Assembly (NCBI GenBank): GCA_001311805.1
Contig: BBCA01000054.1
Location: 1 to 18,679 of the forward strand
Direction: 5' to 3'
Length of the DNA: 18,679 nt
From: Lentibacillus juripiscarius JCM 12147
GTDB lineage: Bacteria > Bacillota > Bacilli > Bacillales_D > Amphibacillaceae
In this document: piece after piece, positions 1 through 8,546 of the stretch
How the letters are laid out: every line of letters begins with the position of its first letter
Position numbering within the stretch: position 1 is the first letter of the stretch
Notes under the pieces: generated by a model
What the model was told of the DNA's origin: nothing
What the model saw: only the letters and a program-made list of their open reading frames with translations
The model's database searches: none
Position numbers and translations under genes: made by a program

Positions 1-153
1 GACTTTTCTTGTTTTCGCGCGAGTTTTCGGCCTGGGTCGCACGACTTTCTTGTTTTCGCGCGAGTTTTCGGCCTGGGTCGCGCGACTTTCTCGTTTTCGC
101 GCGAGTTTCGATCTGGGTCGCGCGACTTCTCGTTTTCGCGCGAGTTTTCGGCC
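1..153. repeat. Degenerate GC-rich tandem repeat, about 40-42 bp unit
   Basis: Three full units and a partial fourth begin at 1, 43, 84 and 124, each opening with GACTTT-like sequence and carrying TTTTCGCGCGAGTTTTCGG followed by CTGGGTCGC. Units shrink from 42 to 41 to 40 bp by single-base losses. Each unit holds the palindrome TCGCGCGA, and the unit junctions at 78-87 and 118-127 form the perfect palindrome GTCGCGCGAC. No credible reading frame is seen. The array runs off the left edge, so its copy number is unknown. It lies just beyond the terminator of the carnitine operon. Function unknown. Confidence 0.85.
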
Positions 154-181
154 AAAACTGCTGATAAGCCGCCACACTAAA

Positions 182-222
182 AAAGTTTCCCGAAAGCCGG
201 CGACCCGGTCGGGAAACTTTTA
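182..222 (-). terminator. Rho-independent terminator of the carnitine operon
   Basis: A 13-bp perfect inverted repeat has arms AAAAGTTTCCCGA (182-194) and its complement (210-222). The spacer holds a further CCGG/CCGG pair. Read on the minus strand the stem ends in a T run (181-185). The stop codon of the thioesterase gene (221-223) sits in the first arm, so translation and termination are directly abutted. Confidence 0.85.
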
Positions 223-703
223 GCTGGTTATTTTTTCGTCTAATTCCGATCACACGGCCGGCTTCTTTTGGTTTTTCTGCCGGGGAATGGCTTTCCGCAA
301 GTTCTTCAACCTTTCCAAACACATCGTCCGGAAATGGTGCAGCCCGACCGCTTTCCTGATCAACACCCATGAGCATCTGTTCACTCGTTGCAGCTCGTTT
401 GCCATTTTCGCCGAATAGCTCATAGAAAACATGGGCGCGTTTGGCGTCATAATCAATAATCTGCATATGGACCTCAAATGGTTCACCGAGTTTCATTTCG
501 TCAAGATAGCATACATGGCTTTCCATTGTATAAATGGTATACTTATGCTCATTCCGGAATTCGTCTGTAATGCCGATCATTTTCATGAACTGATCAACAC
601 CCCAGCTGAAAGCACGAACATATTCCGCATCATTCATATGTCCATTATAATCAATCCATTCTTCTGGCACCTCATGCTGGATAATTACTTTAGCGTTACT
701 CAT
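221..703 (-). CDS. cdhB: Hotdog-fold thioesterase, probable betainyl-CoA thioesterase
   Basis: This is an intact 160-residue frame starting MSNAKVIIQHEVPEEW and ending in GINEKITS. The segment WIDYNGHMND (16-25) is the N-terminal motif of 4-hydroxybenzoyl-CoA-thioesterase-like hotdog proteins, with Asp18 as the likely catalytic acid. An AAAGGAGG ribosome binding site precedes the ATG. In Pseudomonas and Sinorhizobium carnitine catabolism a thioesterase of this kind lies beside carnitine dehydrogenase and hydrolyses betainyl-CoA to glycine betaine and CoA. Here it is the last gene of the operon, about 35 bp after the dehydrogenase, which supports the same role. The hotdog fold is clear; the substrate is inferred from context. 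Confidence 0.85.
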
Positions 704-738
704 TCCAGTTCCTCCTTTCGCTCACCACCCGGGGAATC

Positions 739-1705
739 CTACAGCTTTCCTGACAGATTGGCGCCTGGCCAGTATTTCTCCAATAGCTGTTGGAGTTCAA
801 TTAAAACGCGTCCCGGCGCTCTTCCAGTTTTTCCATCTCTACATCACCAGTCTGCGCTTCACAGCCGGTCACGACTTTCTCCGATAGTTCATCGGTTAGT
901 TCCGGTGCTTCTAGTTTCGTCCATGGCAGTTTTAGGGCTGGGCCAAATTGTTCCAGGAGATGGCGCATACCCTGTTTCCCACCGCCCATATGCAAGGTCA
1001 TGAACGGTCCCATCAGTGCCCAGCGCAGCCCCGGTCCATAAACGATAGACGCATCGATTTCTTCGGTTGTTGCCGCTCCATCGTTCACGATGTGCAGCGA
1101 TTCGCGCCAGATTGCTTCCATCAGCCGGTCGGCAATATGGCCTTCAATTTCCTGACGAACCACGAGTGGTTTCATTTCCATTTGTTCGTAAAATTGTCTT
1201 GCCTTTTCCACAAATGGTCATCCGTTTTTTCTCCGCCAACGAGCTCAACAAGTGGCATAAGGTAAACAGGGTTAAACGGATGCGCAACAATCACACGTTC
1301 CGGATGATACGCACAATCTGCCTGCAGTGTGCTAGGTAAAATACCAGATGTACTGGAAGCAATGACTGCTTCTTGCGGTGCGTGCTTATCAATTGACGCA
1401 ATCACACCACGCTTTAATTGCTCGCGCTCAGGAACATTTTCTTGAATGAAGTCGGCTTCAGCCAATGCCTTTTCCAAGTCAGGTTCAAACGAAAGATTAT
1501 CCTGGGAAGCCCCTTCTGCTAATCCCATTTTTTCCATAGATGGCCACGCACGTTCTACCGCGTCACGTGTGCGTGCCTCCGCTTCTGGATCAGGGTCCGA
1601 CGCTACTACTCGGAAGCCGTTTGCTAAAAATCGTGTAATCCAACCGTTGCCGATAACGCCTGTCCCTACAACGGTCACTTGGGTAATCGATGATGCTGCT
1701 GTCAT
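739..1705 (-). CDS. cdhA: L-carnitine 3-dehydrogenase (two apparent frameshifts)
   Basis: NAD-dependent 3-hydroxyacyl-CoA-dehydrogenase-like enzyme expected to oxidise L-carnitine to 3-dehydrocarnitine. The N-terminus has the Rossmann motif VVGTGVIGNGW (12-22), followed by SSTSG (117-121) and the AHPFNP motif with likely catalytic His142. The C-terminal helical domain contains GPGLRWALMGPF and GGGKQGM, typical of carnitine dehydrogenases. The ATG at 1705 has an AGGAAG site inside the end of the BKACE gene. Near 1215 the frame breaks and resumes at VEKARQFYEQ, consistent with one lost base. Near 801-806 an early stop follows LEERRDA; restoring one base gives LIELQQLLEKYWPGA and a stop at 739-741, for about 322 residues, the usual family length. 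The family call is strong. That the breaks are sequencing errors is inferred. Confidence 0.85.
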
Positions 1706-1706
1706 G

Positions 1707-2600
1707 TTAGTCTTCCTTTCTGTATGGGTTTAGTAAATTTAGTTCTTCCCGTGCTTCTGCCGGTGTCATGATGTCCGATCCAAGTGTTTCAACAATGCCA
1801 GCAGCCTTGTCTACGAGCTGTTCGTTTGTTGCCAGTTGACCTTTCTTCAAGTACAGGTTGTCCTCAAGGCCGACACGGATATTACCGCCTTGCAATATGG
1901 ATTCGGCAACAATTGGCATTTGCATCCGGCCGATTCCGAACGCTGCCCAACGACCGTTTTCTGGGATACGGCTCTTCAAGTAAGCCAAAGTCTCTGCATC
2001 AGCTGCTGCGCCCCAAGGAATACCCAGGCAGAATTGAAACAGCGGATCGCCATCAATTAATCCTTCTTTCACGAGCTGATTCGCAAAACGCACATGGCCC
2101 GTGTCAAAACATTCCAGTTCCGGCTTAACGCCGCTTTCCTGAACAAGTTTTGCTTGTCTCCGGAGCCAGTCTGTCGGGCTGACATACAGCATATTGCCAA
2201 AGTTGGTACTACCGCAGTCCAGCGTGCACATTTCCGGGAGAAGCTCGCCAACCGGCTCATGACGCTCTTCCGGTGTCTGCATATCCGTTCCTTCGCCGCC
2301 TCTAGTTGGATCTTCATCACTCGGAACCCAGTCACCGCCGCCGCCTGAAGTGATATTAATAATCACATCTGTGTCAGCTTCACGGATTCGCTCCACTGTC
2401 TCACGAAACAGGTTTACATCATGGCTCAGCTGACCTGTCTTCGGATCACGCGCATGAATGTGGGCAATCGTAGCCCCTGCTTTAGCTGCTTTAATGGCCG
2501 AATCTGCTATCTCTTTCGGTGTTACCGGAACATCCGGGTTTTTAGACGTCGTATCTCCTGCTCCCGTCAATGCTGCTGAAAGAATTACCTTTTTACTCAT
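1707..2600 (-). CDS. cdhC: BKACE (DUF849) 3-keto-acid cleavage enzyme, probable dehydrocarnitine cleavage
   Basis: Intact 297-residue TIM-barrel enzyme of the beta-keto acid cleavage family. Family members condense a 3-keto acid with acetyl-CoA and split off acetoacetate. Visible hallmarks are the zinc-binding HxH in ATIAHIHARD (His47, His49), NITSGGGGD, ELECFDTGHV and the late motif NIRVGLEDNLY, whose Glu (about 246) is the third metal ligand. I chose the start at MSKKVILSAALTG because GGAGGAG lies 7 bases upstream; a longer frame runs upstream but overlaps the regulator gene. It begins inside the last 8 bases of the gbsR-like gene and ends 1 base before the dehydrogenase ATG, so the genes are translationally coupled. 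With 3-dehydrocarnitine as substrate the products would be acetoacetate and betainyl-CoA, which the thioesterase then hydrolyses. The substrate is inferred from the neighbours. Confidence 0.88.
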   Translation of the reverse strand: MSKKVILSAALTGAGDTTSKNPDVPVTPKEIADSAIKAAKAGATIAHIHARDPKTGQLSHDVNLFRETVERIREADTDVIINITSGGGGDWVPSDEDPTRGGEGTDMQTPEERHEPVGELLPEMCTLDCGSTNFGNMLYVSPTDWLRRQAKLVQESGVKPELECFDTGHVRFANQLVKEGLIDGDPLFQFCLGIPWGAAADAETLAYLKSRIPENGRWAAFGIGRMQMPIVAESILQGGNIRVGLEDNLYLKKGQLATNEQLVDKAAGIVETLGSDIMTPAEAREELNLLNPYRKED

Positions 2601-3150
2601 TTGAATCTCCTCCTGTCCGTTGTTTTGGTACATGCTCAAATATTTCACCGCTCTCAAAAAAGTGCGTTACACGGCGTATCCAATCATAGTATTCTGTCCA
2701 TTCATGAAGCTCGGCCAACAGTTCATTGATGGCCTGTTCATTTTCCTCCGTTATGTCCGGCTGCTGCTGAAGCTCATCAAGTTTCTTCTTCAGGCGCTGT
2801 TCAAAGTGACGACTCCGGTTGATGGCCTTTTGCCAAGTGGATGTAAAAAGTGAGATGAAAGTCTGGTAATAATCTTCTTCCACCTGGTACAGATCTTTCC
2901 GGACACCTTTCTTGAAAACACGTTCCGCGATATTCATATCAATCATTTCCCGGACAACCTGGCTCATCCGTGTTTTGCTCATTCCGGTTTCGGCTGACAA
3001 TTCATCCAGCGTCATCGCCTCCCGGTTCATGTAAATAATTCCGAGAACACGGCCGACACTTGTCGCAGCCCCAAAGGCACTCATATTATCTGTTATTTTC
3101 TCAATGAATTGCGTTCTGACATCATCAATTCGTTCAGTATTGTTAACCAT
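2593..3150 (-). CDS. GbsR/OpcR-type (MarR-fold) osmolyte regulator
   Basis: Intact 185-residue DNA-binding protein. TSVGRVLGIIYMNREAMTL leads into a winged helix-turn-helix with recognition region SAETGMSKTRMSQVVREM (about 52-69). A coiled helical stretch follows (about 105-150), then YYDWIRRVTHFFESGEIF, the C-terminal signature of Bacillus GbsR/OpcR proteins. Those repress choline uptake and glycine betaine synthesis genes and respond to choline. I chose the ATG at 3150 because AAGGTGG lies 5-6 bases upstream; a GTG seven codons earlier is possible. The gene overlaps the BKACE gene by 8 bases. By position it probably controls this carnitine module, with carnitine or a derivative as candidate effector; that is inference. 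Confidence 0.85.
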   Translation of the reverse strand: MVNNTERIDDVRTQFIEKITDNMSAFGAATSVGRVLGIIYMNREAMTLDELSAETGMSKTRMSQVVREMIDMNIAERVFKKGVRKDLYQVEEDYYQTFISLFTSTWQKAINRSRHFEQRLKKKLDELQQQPDITEENEQAINELLAELHEWTEYYDWIRRVTHFFESGEIFEHVPKQRTGGDSNE

Positions 3151-3285
3151 TTCAGCCACCTTTTTCAACACCCTTTTCCAACCATTTTGACTGCACCCGT
3201 ATCACACCATTTTTCCAGAATGAAACTGCCTGTCACTTTATATATCAAATAATTTAGCGAAAACAGGCGTATATTAAATGCGAAT
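3151..3285. other. Leader region of the gbsR-like operon, no gene
   Basis: This A/T-rich stretch between the operator-like word and the regulator ATG has no coding frame and no terminator hairpin that I can see. Transcription may start here, but reading through from the esterase gene cannot be excluded. Confidence 0.4.
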
Positions 3286-3298
3286 GTTGATAAAGTTT
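3286..3298 (-). promoter_or_regulatory. Candidate operator in front of the gbsR-like gene
   Basis: The minus strand reads AAACTTTATCAAC here. It matches AAAGTTTATGAAC, found twice in front of opuCA, at 11 of 13 positions. It sits about 135 bp upstream of the regulator ATG, between the esterase stop (3310) and the regulator, just upstream of A/T-rich TTTAATATA-like sequence. I cannot place a convincing sigma-A promoter. A GbsR-type autoregulatory site is an inference. Confidence 0.4.
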
Positions 3299-3309
3299 AC
3301 GTTGTATAA

Positions 3310-4979
3310 TCAGAGCTCTGCAAGTGGAAGTATAATTTTTGAGTTCATTTCACCGCCCTGATGAACATACTCAGCATCGGTTTTTCCTTCACTATGTGTT
3401 TTGGTGGTCGTCCCATTGTTCAGATTGATATCGTAATGCGGGGCATTGCTTGCAGCTATATCCAACCGTATACAATGACCTTTTCGGACGAGATATGCTG
3501 TTGTTCCAATATCCAATTCCAGACAGACTTGTGTACCGGCATCCACTTTTTCCCGATGGAATGTATCCACGATATTATACGCCCGGCCAAATTCATCTAC
3601 ATCCGATATACGAATAGATACATCGAGCAATTCAGATGACGAACTCCCCCATATAACAGCTTTAACAGTACCAAACAGCTTACAGTCTTCACTGATAGGT
3701 TCACTAGTATAAACGAGCACATCTGACCTGTCCTGTATATGACTCACATCAAACATTCCTGATTCATTCCCGGCTATCAATACATTCCCGCCATATGCAG
3801 GAACAGGATTTTTGGATCCAATTTCATCGCACTTTTGTTTCATTTGGAGTTAACTCTGTACTCAGTTTTCCATCACCGTGAATAGTTTGTGAATTTCCAC
3901 TGCTGTGTAGAAATAAATCCATCATTGCGGCCGGTTCTGGCCATTCATTAAAGGCATTCCACATTTCCTGTCCCATCATATATAGATGAACGTTTTTTCA
4001 ATAGAAAGTGGCTTTCCTTTCAGCCAATGATTGAACCAACGGATGTGTAAATCTGTCGGATCCGCAATTTCATCAACACCTATTTTCTTTTTAGCATGAT
4101 CAAAAACACTTCCCCGGCACGACCGGTCATCTCTTCATGTGTCCATGGGCCAATCCAGAGCATATTTGGACCGTTATATGCATGAAAGGCTTCCAGTGTT
4201 GGCTTCAGTAGAGCATCAAACCATCCGCCCATAAACAGCGCCGGCACCGAAATAGAGTGTAATGCCCGATGTAATTTTGTCTTTTCCATCCACCAGTCAG
4301 GCAATGTCCCTTTCATTACATCGAAGAAAAACGAATCTGGATCAAGATCTTTCATTGGATACCATTCATCAGCGGGGGCGTGATATAGCCATTTACTCAG
4401 CTCTTCTAAATAACGATGAAATTTATCGGTTTCATCCAAATTCCCCTTCCGCTTCAGCTGGTCCTCAACAATGGAACCCAACACCCATGTTTCAAATTCA
4501 CCTGTTGCATGTGGGCTGTTTTCCCCACCAAGAATATCTCCCCATGGATCGGCCATTGTCATGACAGGCGCAATGGCCTTCAGAGATGGTGGTTTTTCCG
4601 CCGCGGCAGCCAATTGCGTATATCCGTGATAGGACATGCCGAACAACCCAACATTCCCATCGGAAAATGGTAGTTCAGCTGCCCATTCAACTGCTTCATA
4701 GCCATCCTTACCCTCATGTATAAAAGGGTAAAAGTCGCCGTCAGAAGCAAATCGGCCCCGTACATCCTGCAGTATCACCACGTATCCCGCTTCTACCATC
4801 CGCGGGACGTCCAAATACTCGTCGTAATAGCGCGGGGTTTCCTTGTCATACGGAAGACGCAGCATCAACACTGGATACCTTTGTCCATCATCAGGACGAT
4901 ATACGTCTGAACGAAGAACGACTCCGTCCGAAAGTGTGCAGGGAATATTCTTCTCTTTTATTATCCCGTTTCCGTGCAT
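3310..4979 (-). CDS. CocE/NonD-family alpha/beta hydrolase (several apparent frameshifts)
   Basis: Serine esterase or acylase of the CocE/X-Pro dipeptidyl-peptidase S15 family. Residues 1-290 form the hydrolase domain: LSDGVVLRSDVYRP, ILQDVRGRFASDG, nucleophile Ser116 in FGMSYHG, Asp255 in GGWFDALLKP and His281 in GPWTHEE. After that the frame breaks at an A5 run (4102-4106), a T6 run (3993-3998) and A/T runs near 3833-3836 and 3809-3813. Restoring one base at each gives LHIRWFNHWLKGKPL, then VPAYGGN and the C-terminal jelly-roll domain (DVLVYTSEPI, GTTAYLVRKGHCIRLDIAASN), about 557 residues in all. It follows opuCD by 82 bp. Pseudomonas carnitine clusters carry an acylcarnitine hydrolase, so hydrolysis of carnitine or other quaternary-amine esters is a fair hypothesis. 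Family certain, substrate unknown. Confidence 0.82.
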
Positions 4980-4996
4980 CTACATCACTCCCATTG

Positions 4997-5049
4997 CCGG
5001 CCAGCATCCCTATAGACCTGGGGGCATAACCAGGTCAAGGTGCTGCCGG
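4997..5049 (-). other. Strong intercistronic hairpin between opuCD and the esterase
   Basis: Nested inverted repeats fill the 82-bp gap. The inner stem is GACCTGG (5015-5021) with CCAGGTC (5030-5036) around an 8-base loop. The outer stem pairs AGCA with TGCT and CCGG (4997-5000) with CCGG (5046-5049). There is no T run on either side, so a simple terminator is unlikely. A GGGAG ribosome binding site for the esterase follows directly. It may stabilise or process the mRNA, or tune expression of the esterase. Confidence 0.55.
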
Positions 5050-5061
5050 GTTATACCACTT

Positions 5062-5706
5062 CTAGGATTTAGCCGGCTGTAACCTGCGCTCAATCCAGCC
5101 CATAATCAAATCAGCAATGATAGCCATCAGTGCTGTTGGAATTGCACCTGCCAGAATGATTGGTGTTCCATCCGTTGCATTCGTACCCGTTAAAATGATG
5201 GCACCAAGACCACCTGCACCAACGAATGCACCAATCGCGGCAATACCGATTCCAATGACTAATGCCGTTCTTAAGCCAGCCATAATAACACTGACTGCCA
5301 GCGGAAGTTCGACCATTCGCAATAACTGGAATTTAGTCATTCCCGAGGCATAGCCCGCTTCAATGACAGTGTTATCCACATCCTTCATACCGACATAGGT
5401 ATTTTGCATAATAGGCAGTATTGAGTAAAGCATAAGCGTTACAATAGCAGTATTCGTACCGAGCCCCATAACAATCATGATAGCCGCCATCGCTCCTAGT
5501 GCCGGAATCGTTTGAATAATGCTTCCAAACGCCAACATCCAACTGCTCAACTTACTGTATTTGGCAATTAAAATACCAAGGGGGATGGAAATGATAGCCG
5601 CAAACAGCACTCCGTATGCCGCCATCAGAAAATGCCTATAAAACTGTGTCCAAATATAGAAGCCGTTTTGACTGACATAGTGAATGAATTCCTGCATTGC
5701 TTCCAT
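5062..5706 (-). CDS. opuCD: Glycine betaine/carnitine/choline ABC transporter permease OpuCD
   Basis: Intact 214-residue inner-membrane permease with five to six hydrophobic segments. It carries the binding-protein-dependent transport EAA region: DNTVIEAGYASGMTKFQLL followed by VELPLAVSVIMAGLR, which contacts the ATPase. The GIGIAAIGAFVGAGGLG stretch is typical of the OpuC/ProW branch. I chose the ATG at 5706 because AAGGGGGG lies 7-8 bases upstream, overlapping the end of opuCC by a few bases; upstream ATGs lie inside opuCC. It is the second permease of the four-gene importer. Confidence 0.93.
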   Translation of the reverse strand: MEAMQEFIHYVSQNGFYIWTQFYRHFLMAAYGVLFAAIISIPLGILIAKYSKLSSWMLAFGSIIQTIPALGAMAAIMIVMGLGTNTAIVTLMLYSILPIMQNTYVGMKDVDNTVIEAGYASGMTKFQLLRMVELPLAVSVIMAGLRTALVIGIGIAAIGAFVGAGGLGAIILTGTNATDGTPIILAGAIPTALMAIIADLIMGWIERRLQPAKS

Positions 5707-5707
5707 G

Positions 5708-6634
5708 TTATTGTCCCCCCTTTCCTGCATCCTCAAAGTAGTCATTCTTTTCCAAGAACTGTTTGGCAACTTTTCGTGGGTTCGTTAGCTTAACATCTGC
5801 CTTATAATTTAGCTCCTGCATTTTTTCTGTGGATATCTGACCCGCAAGCCGTTCTGTAATAGATTTTATTTCGGGGTATTTTTTCAGAATATCATTCGCT
5901 ATAACAGGAGAAGCATCGTAAGGTGGGAAGAATTGTTTTGTATCTTCCAGCACTTTTAAATCGAACTCCTTAATTCTTCCATCAGAAGAGTAAGCAAGTA
6001 CAACATCCATATGACCGCTAGCAGCTGCTTGATATACCAAGCCAACGTTCATCGGAAAAACTTCCCCAAAACTGAAATAGGCTTCTTTGAATCCTTCATA
6101 GCCGTCTCCTTCGCGATTTATCCAGGCATTATCAACGCCAAAACGCAGTTCATCAGCATAAGGTTTCAAGTCGGATATAGTTTCAATATTATTTTTTCGC
6201 AAATTCTTGCCTAACGGCCACCGAATAACTGTTTTCAAAGCCATATGTCGGCGCCCATGTTTGATCAAAACGTTCTTGGAATTCTCGTTTTACGATTTTC
6301 AATGCTTTCTCTGGATCTGTAATTGGATCCATGCCGAGTGCGCCGGATATATCTGTCCCGGTATAGCGTGTACTTGATATATCAATGTCACCACGCTGCA
6401 TACCCTGATGCTGGACAATGGATGATCCGAGATGTGTTACGAGATCAGTATCCGCATCTGTCTCTCGCTCAATCATAATAGATAGCATTTCCGCCAAGAT
6501 TTCAGATTCTGATGTGGCAAGTGCACTAATTTTAATTGTTTCCTTTCCTGTACTTGCCAGCCCGGGCAAGGAACAACCGGAAAGCATTATCATCACGACG
6601 AATATGAGGATTGCTTTTTTCATTATTTTTTCAC
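5708..6634 (-). CDS. opuCC: OpuCC-type substrate-binding lipoprotein (frameshifted)
   Basis: Extracellular osmolyte-binding lipoprotein of the importer. The signal peptide ends in a lipobox, MIMLSGCSLPG. Conserved OpuC segments include HLGSSIVQHQGM, GDIDISSTRYTGTD, LRFGVDNAWINREGDGYEGF, VVLAYSSDGRIKEFDLKVL and FFPPYDASPVI. The frame stops after VRQEFAKK at an A6 run (6192-6197) and resumes as NNIETISDLKPYA; two missing A residues restore an alignment equal in length to Bacillus OpuCC. The start is uncertain. The best-spaced start is GTG at 6634, 9 bases after GGAGGTG, but it needs one more base in the A6 run at 6626-6631; ATG at 6623 or 6650 needs no change. Corrected length is about 309 residues. 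Confidence 0.87.
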
Positions 6635-6652
6635 GAGTTGTCACCTCCATTA

Positions 6653-7296
6653 TTATGCTGCCTCCTGCGAGTCCTTCATTCCATCAGACGTAAGACTTCT
6701 TTCCAGTATCGCAAACGAACGGTCCGCAATCACAGCCAAAATAGTCGCTGGGATGGTTCCTGCCAAGATTAATGATGGCTTGTACAGATTCAGCCCATCA
6801 AAAATAAAATCACCAAGACCGCCGCCACCGATAAATGCTGCCAGTGCCGCCCAGCCAATCAAATAGACGGTTGACAGCCGAATGCCGGCCATGATAACGG
6901 GAATAGACAGTGGCAATTCCATTTTATAATCGTTTGCCAGTTGCTCATTCCCATGCCTTTTCCTGCTTCAATCACCCCTTTATCAACATCACGTATGCCA
7001 ATATAGGTGTTACGCAAAATCGGCAGCAGTGAATAAACAAACAAGGCAATAATTGCTGGCGCTTTCCCAACTCCCATAATGGGGATGAAGAATGCAAGAA
7101 TTGCCAAGCTTGGGATTGTTTGTAAAATACCAATGAACGAAATAAAGCGGTCGGCAAATTTTGGAACCCTTGAAAGCATGATGCCAAGAGGTACAGCAAC
7201 AATTACCCCAAGTACCATAGCCGCAACCGAAATATAAAGATGTTCCCATGTTTTAACCATCAGTTCATTTCCATGTGTAGATAAAAATTCCATCAT
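6653..7296 (-). CDS. opuCB: Glycine betaine/carnitine/choline ABC transporter permease OpuCB (frameshifted)
   Basis: Inner-membrane permease, about 214 residues after correction, close to Bacillus OpuCB. Visible are HLYISVAAMVLGVIVAVPLG, IGILQTIPSLAILAFFIP and the EAA loop DKGVIEAGKGMGMSNWQTI. The frame then breaks at an A4 run (6922-6925) and continues as MELPLSIPVIMAGIR and AAFIGGGGLGDFIFDGL. One extra A restores the junction KMELPL. The ATG at 7296 has GGAGGTGACGGACG directly upstream. It is 13 bp downstream of opuCA. Confidence 0.9.
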
Positions 7297-7309
7297 CGTC
7301 CGTCACCTC

Positions 7310-8463
7310 CTATTCTGCTGTGGCTGCCACTTCGTCAAGCTCCATGCCATCGCCCCAGATTGTGTCATAAACAAGGTTTGCCAGTGTTGCACGGGTGACA
7401 ATTCCTGTCAGCTGGTGAGCTTCATTGACGACAGGGACATATTTAATGCCACGGCGAAGAATTTTATGAACTGTATCACGCAGCAAACTTCCCTCATCCA
7501 CAGAGAAAATATCTGCTTCCATTACTTCCTCAACATGATTCGCTTTTTTGTAATTCAGATTAATAGACTCGATATCTATAAAACCTTTCAGTGTATGGTC
7601 AGAATTAACAACCAGAAGGGAATCAACGTGCTTGTCCTTCATCGTAGATATCGCTTCTTTCAACGTTGTGCCAGTTTTCACAGTAACTGGGCAGCCTCCC
7701 ATGATCTGTCCAACCGTTGTTACATCGGGACGGCCTTGAATGAGCCGGTCTTTACCAAGAAACTCCTCAACGAATTCGTTTGCCGGATTCCGCAGTATTT
7801 CGTCCGGCGTATCTGCCTGAACAACTTCACCATCGCGCATGATAACAACCCGGTCAGCCAGTTTCAGCGCTTCATCCATGTCATGAGTGACGAACACAAT
7901 TGTTTTATCCAATTCCTTCTGCAGCTTTTTGAACTCTTCCTGCAGGGAGTCTCTTGTAATTGGGTCAAGCGCCCCAAACGGTTCATCCATCAGAATCAAA
8001 GGCGGATTTGATGCAAGTGCACGAAGCACGCCAATCCGCTGCTGCTGGCCACCACTTAACTCGTGCGGATATTTATCAAGATATTCTTCTGGCATATCAA
8101 CCAATTTCAGCAATTCGCGAGCTCGCTGTTCTTTCTTTTCTTTTGGCCATTTCAGTAATGTGCCAACCAATACGATATTTTCCTTAATTGTCATATGCGG
8201 CATCAGCCCAATTTGCTGAATGACATAACCGATGGAACGGCGAAGTTCAACCGGATTCTGATCTTTAATGCTTTTATCATCAAATCGTATATCGCCGTCC
8301 GTTATATCAATCAGCCGGTTCACCATTTCATTGTTGTTGTTTTCCCGCAGCCACTTGGACCGATAAAACAAACAAATTCACCCTTTTCTATTTTCAAATC
8401 AAGGTTCTTGACGGCGGGTGTTCCGTCAGCATACCGTTTTGTCACATTATTAAACTCTAACAA
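7310..8463 (-). CDS. opuCA: OpuCA-type ABC transporter ATPase with two CBS domains (frameshifted)
   Basis: Cytoplasmic ATPase driving osmolyte import, about 384 residues after correction. It shows Walker A GPSGCGKTTT, the Q-loop region YVIQQIGLMPHMTI, signature LSGGQQQRIG, Walker B LILMDEPFGALD and H-loop FVTHD. The C-terminal third holds two CBS repeats (TVGQIMGGCPVTV and VEEVMEADIFSVDEGS), which in OpuA/OpuC ATPases act in ionic-strength or nucleotide sensing. Just after Walker A the frame breaks at an A3 run (8325-8327); one more A gives TTTMKMVNRLID. I chose the TTG at 8463 because GGAGG lies 9 bases upstream and the protein then begins MLEFNNVTKRY. First gene of the operon. Confidence 0.92.
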
Positions 8464-8546
8464 TGCCCGACACCTCCATAAGTTCTTTCGTCTCAATCGC
8501 TTTCTCAAGTATAAAGAAATAGGCGTACAAACAAAACTAGCATTTC

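Noticed and set aside
1..153. CRISPR array
   Set aside because: Units are contiguous with no variable spacers.
250..486. A 78-codon minus-strand frame at the end of the carnitine operon
   Set aside because: It is a shadow of the thioesterase gene (221-703), which reads intact in another frame with a hotdog motif and a proper ribosome binding site.
431..1265. Plus-strand open frames opposite the thioesterase and dehydrogenase
   Set aside because: They lie antisense to conserved enzyme sequence, lack ribosome binding sites and have no protein-like motifs.
4997..5049. Rho-independent terminator after opuCD
   Set aside because: There is no T run on the minus strand after the stem, and a same-strand gene with a ribosome binding site follows at once.
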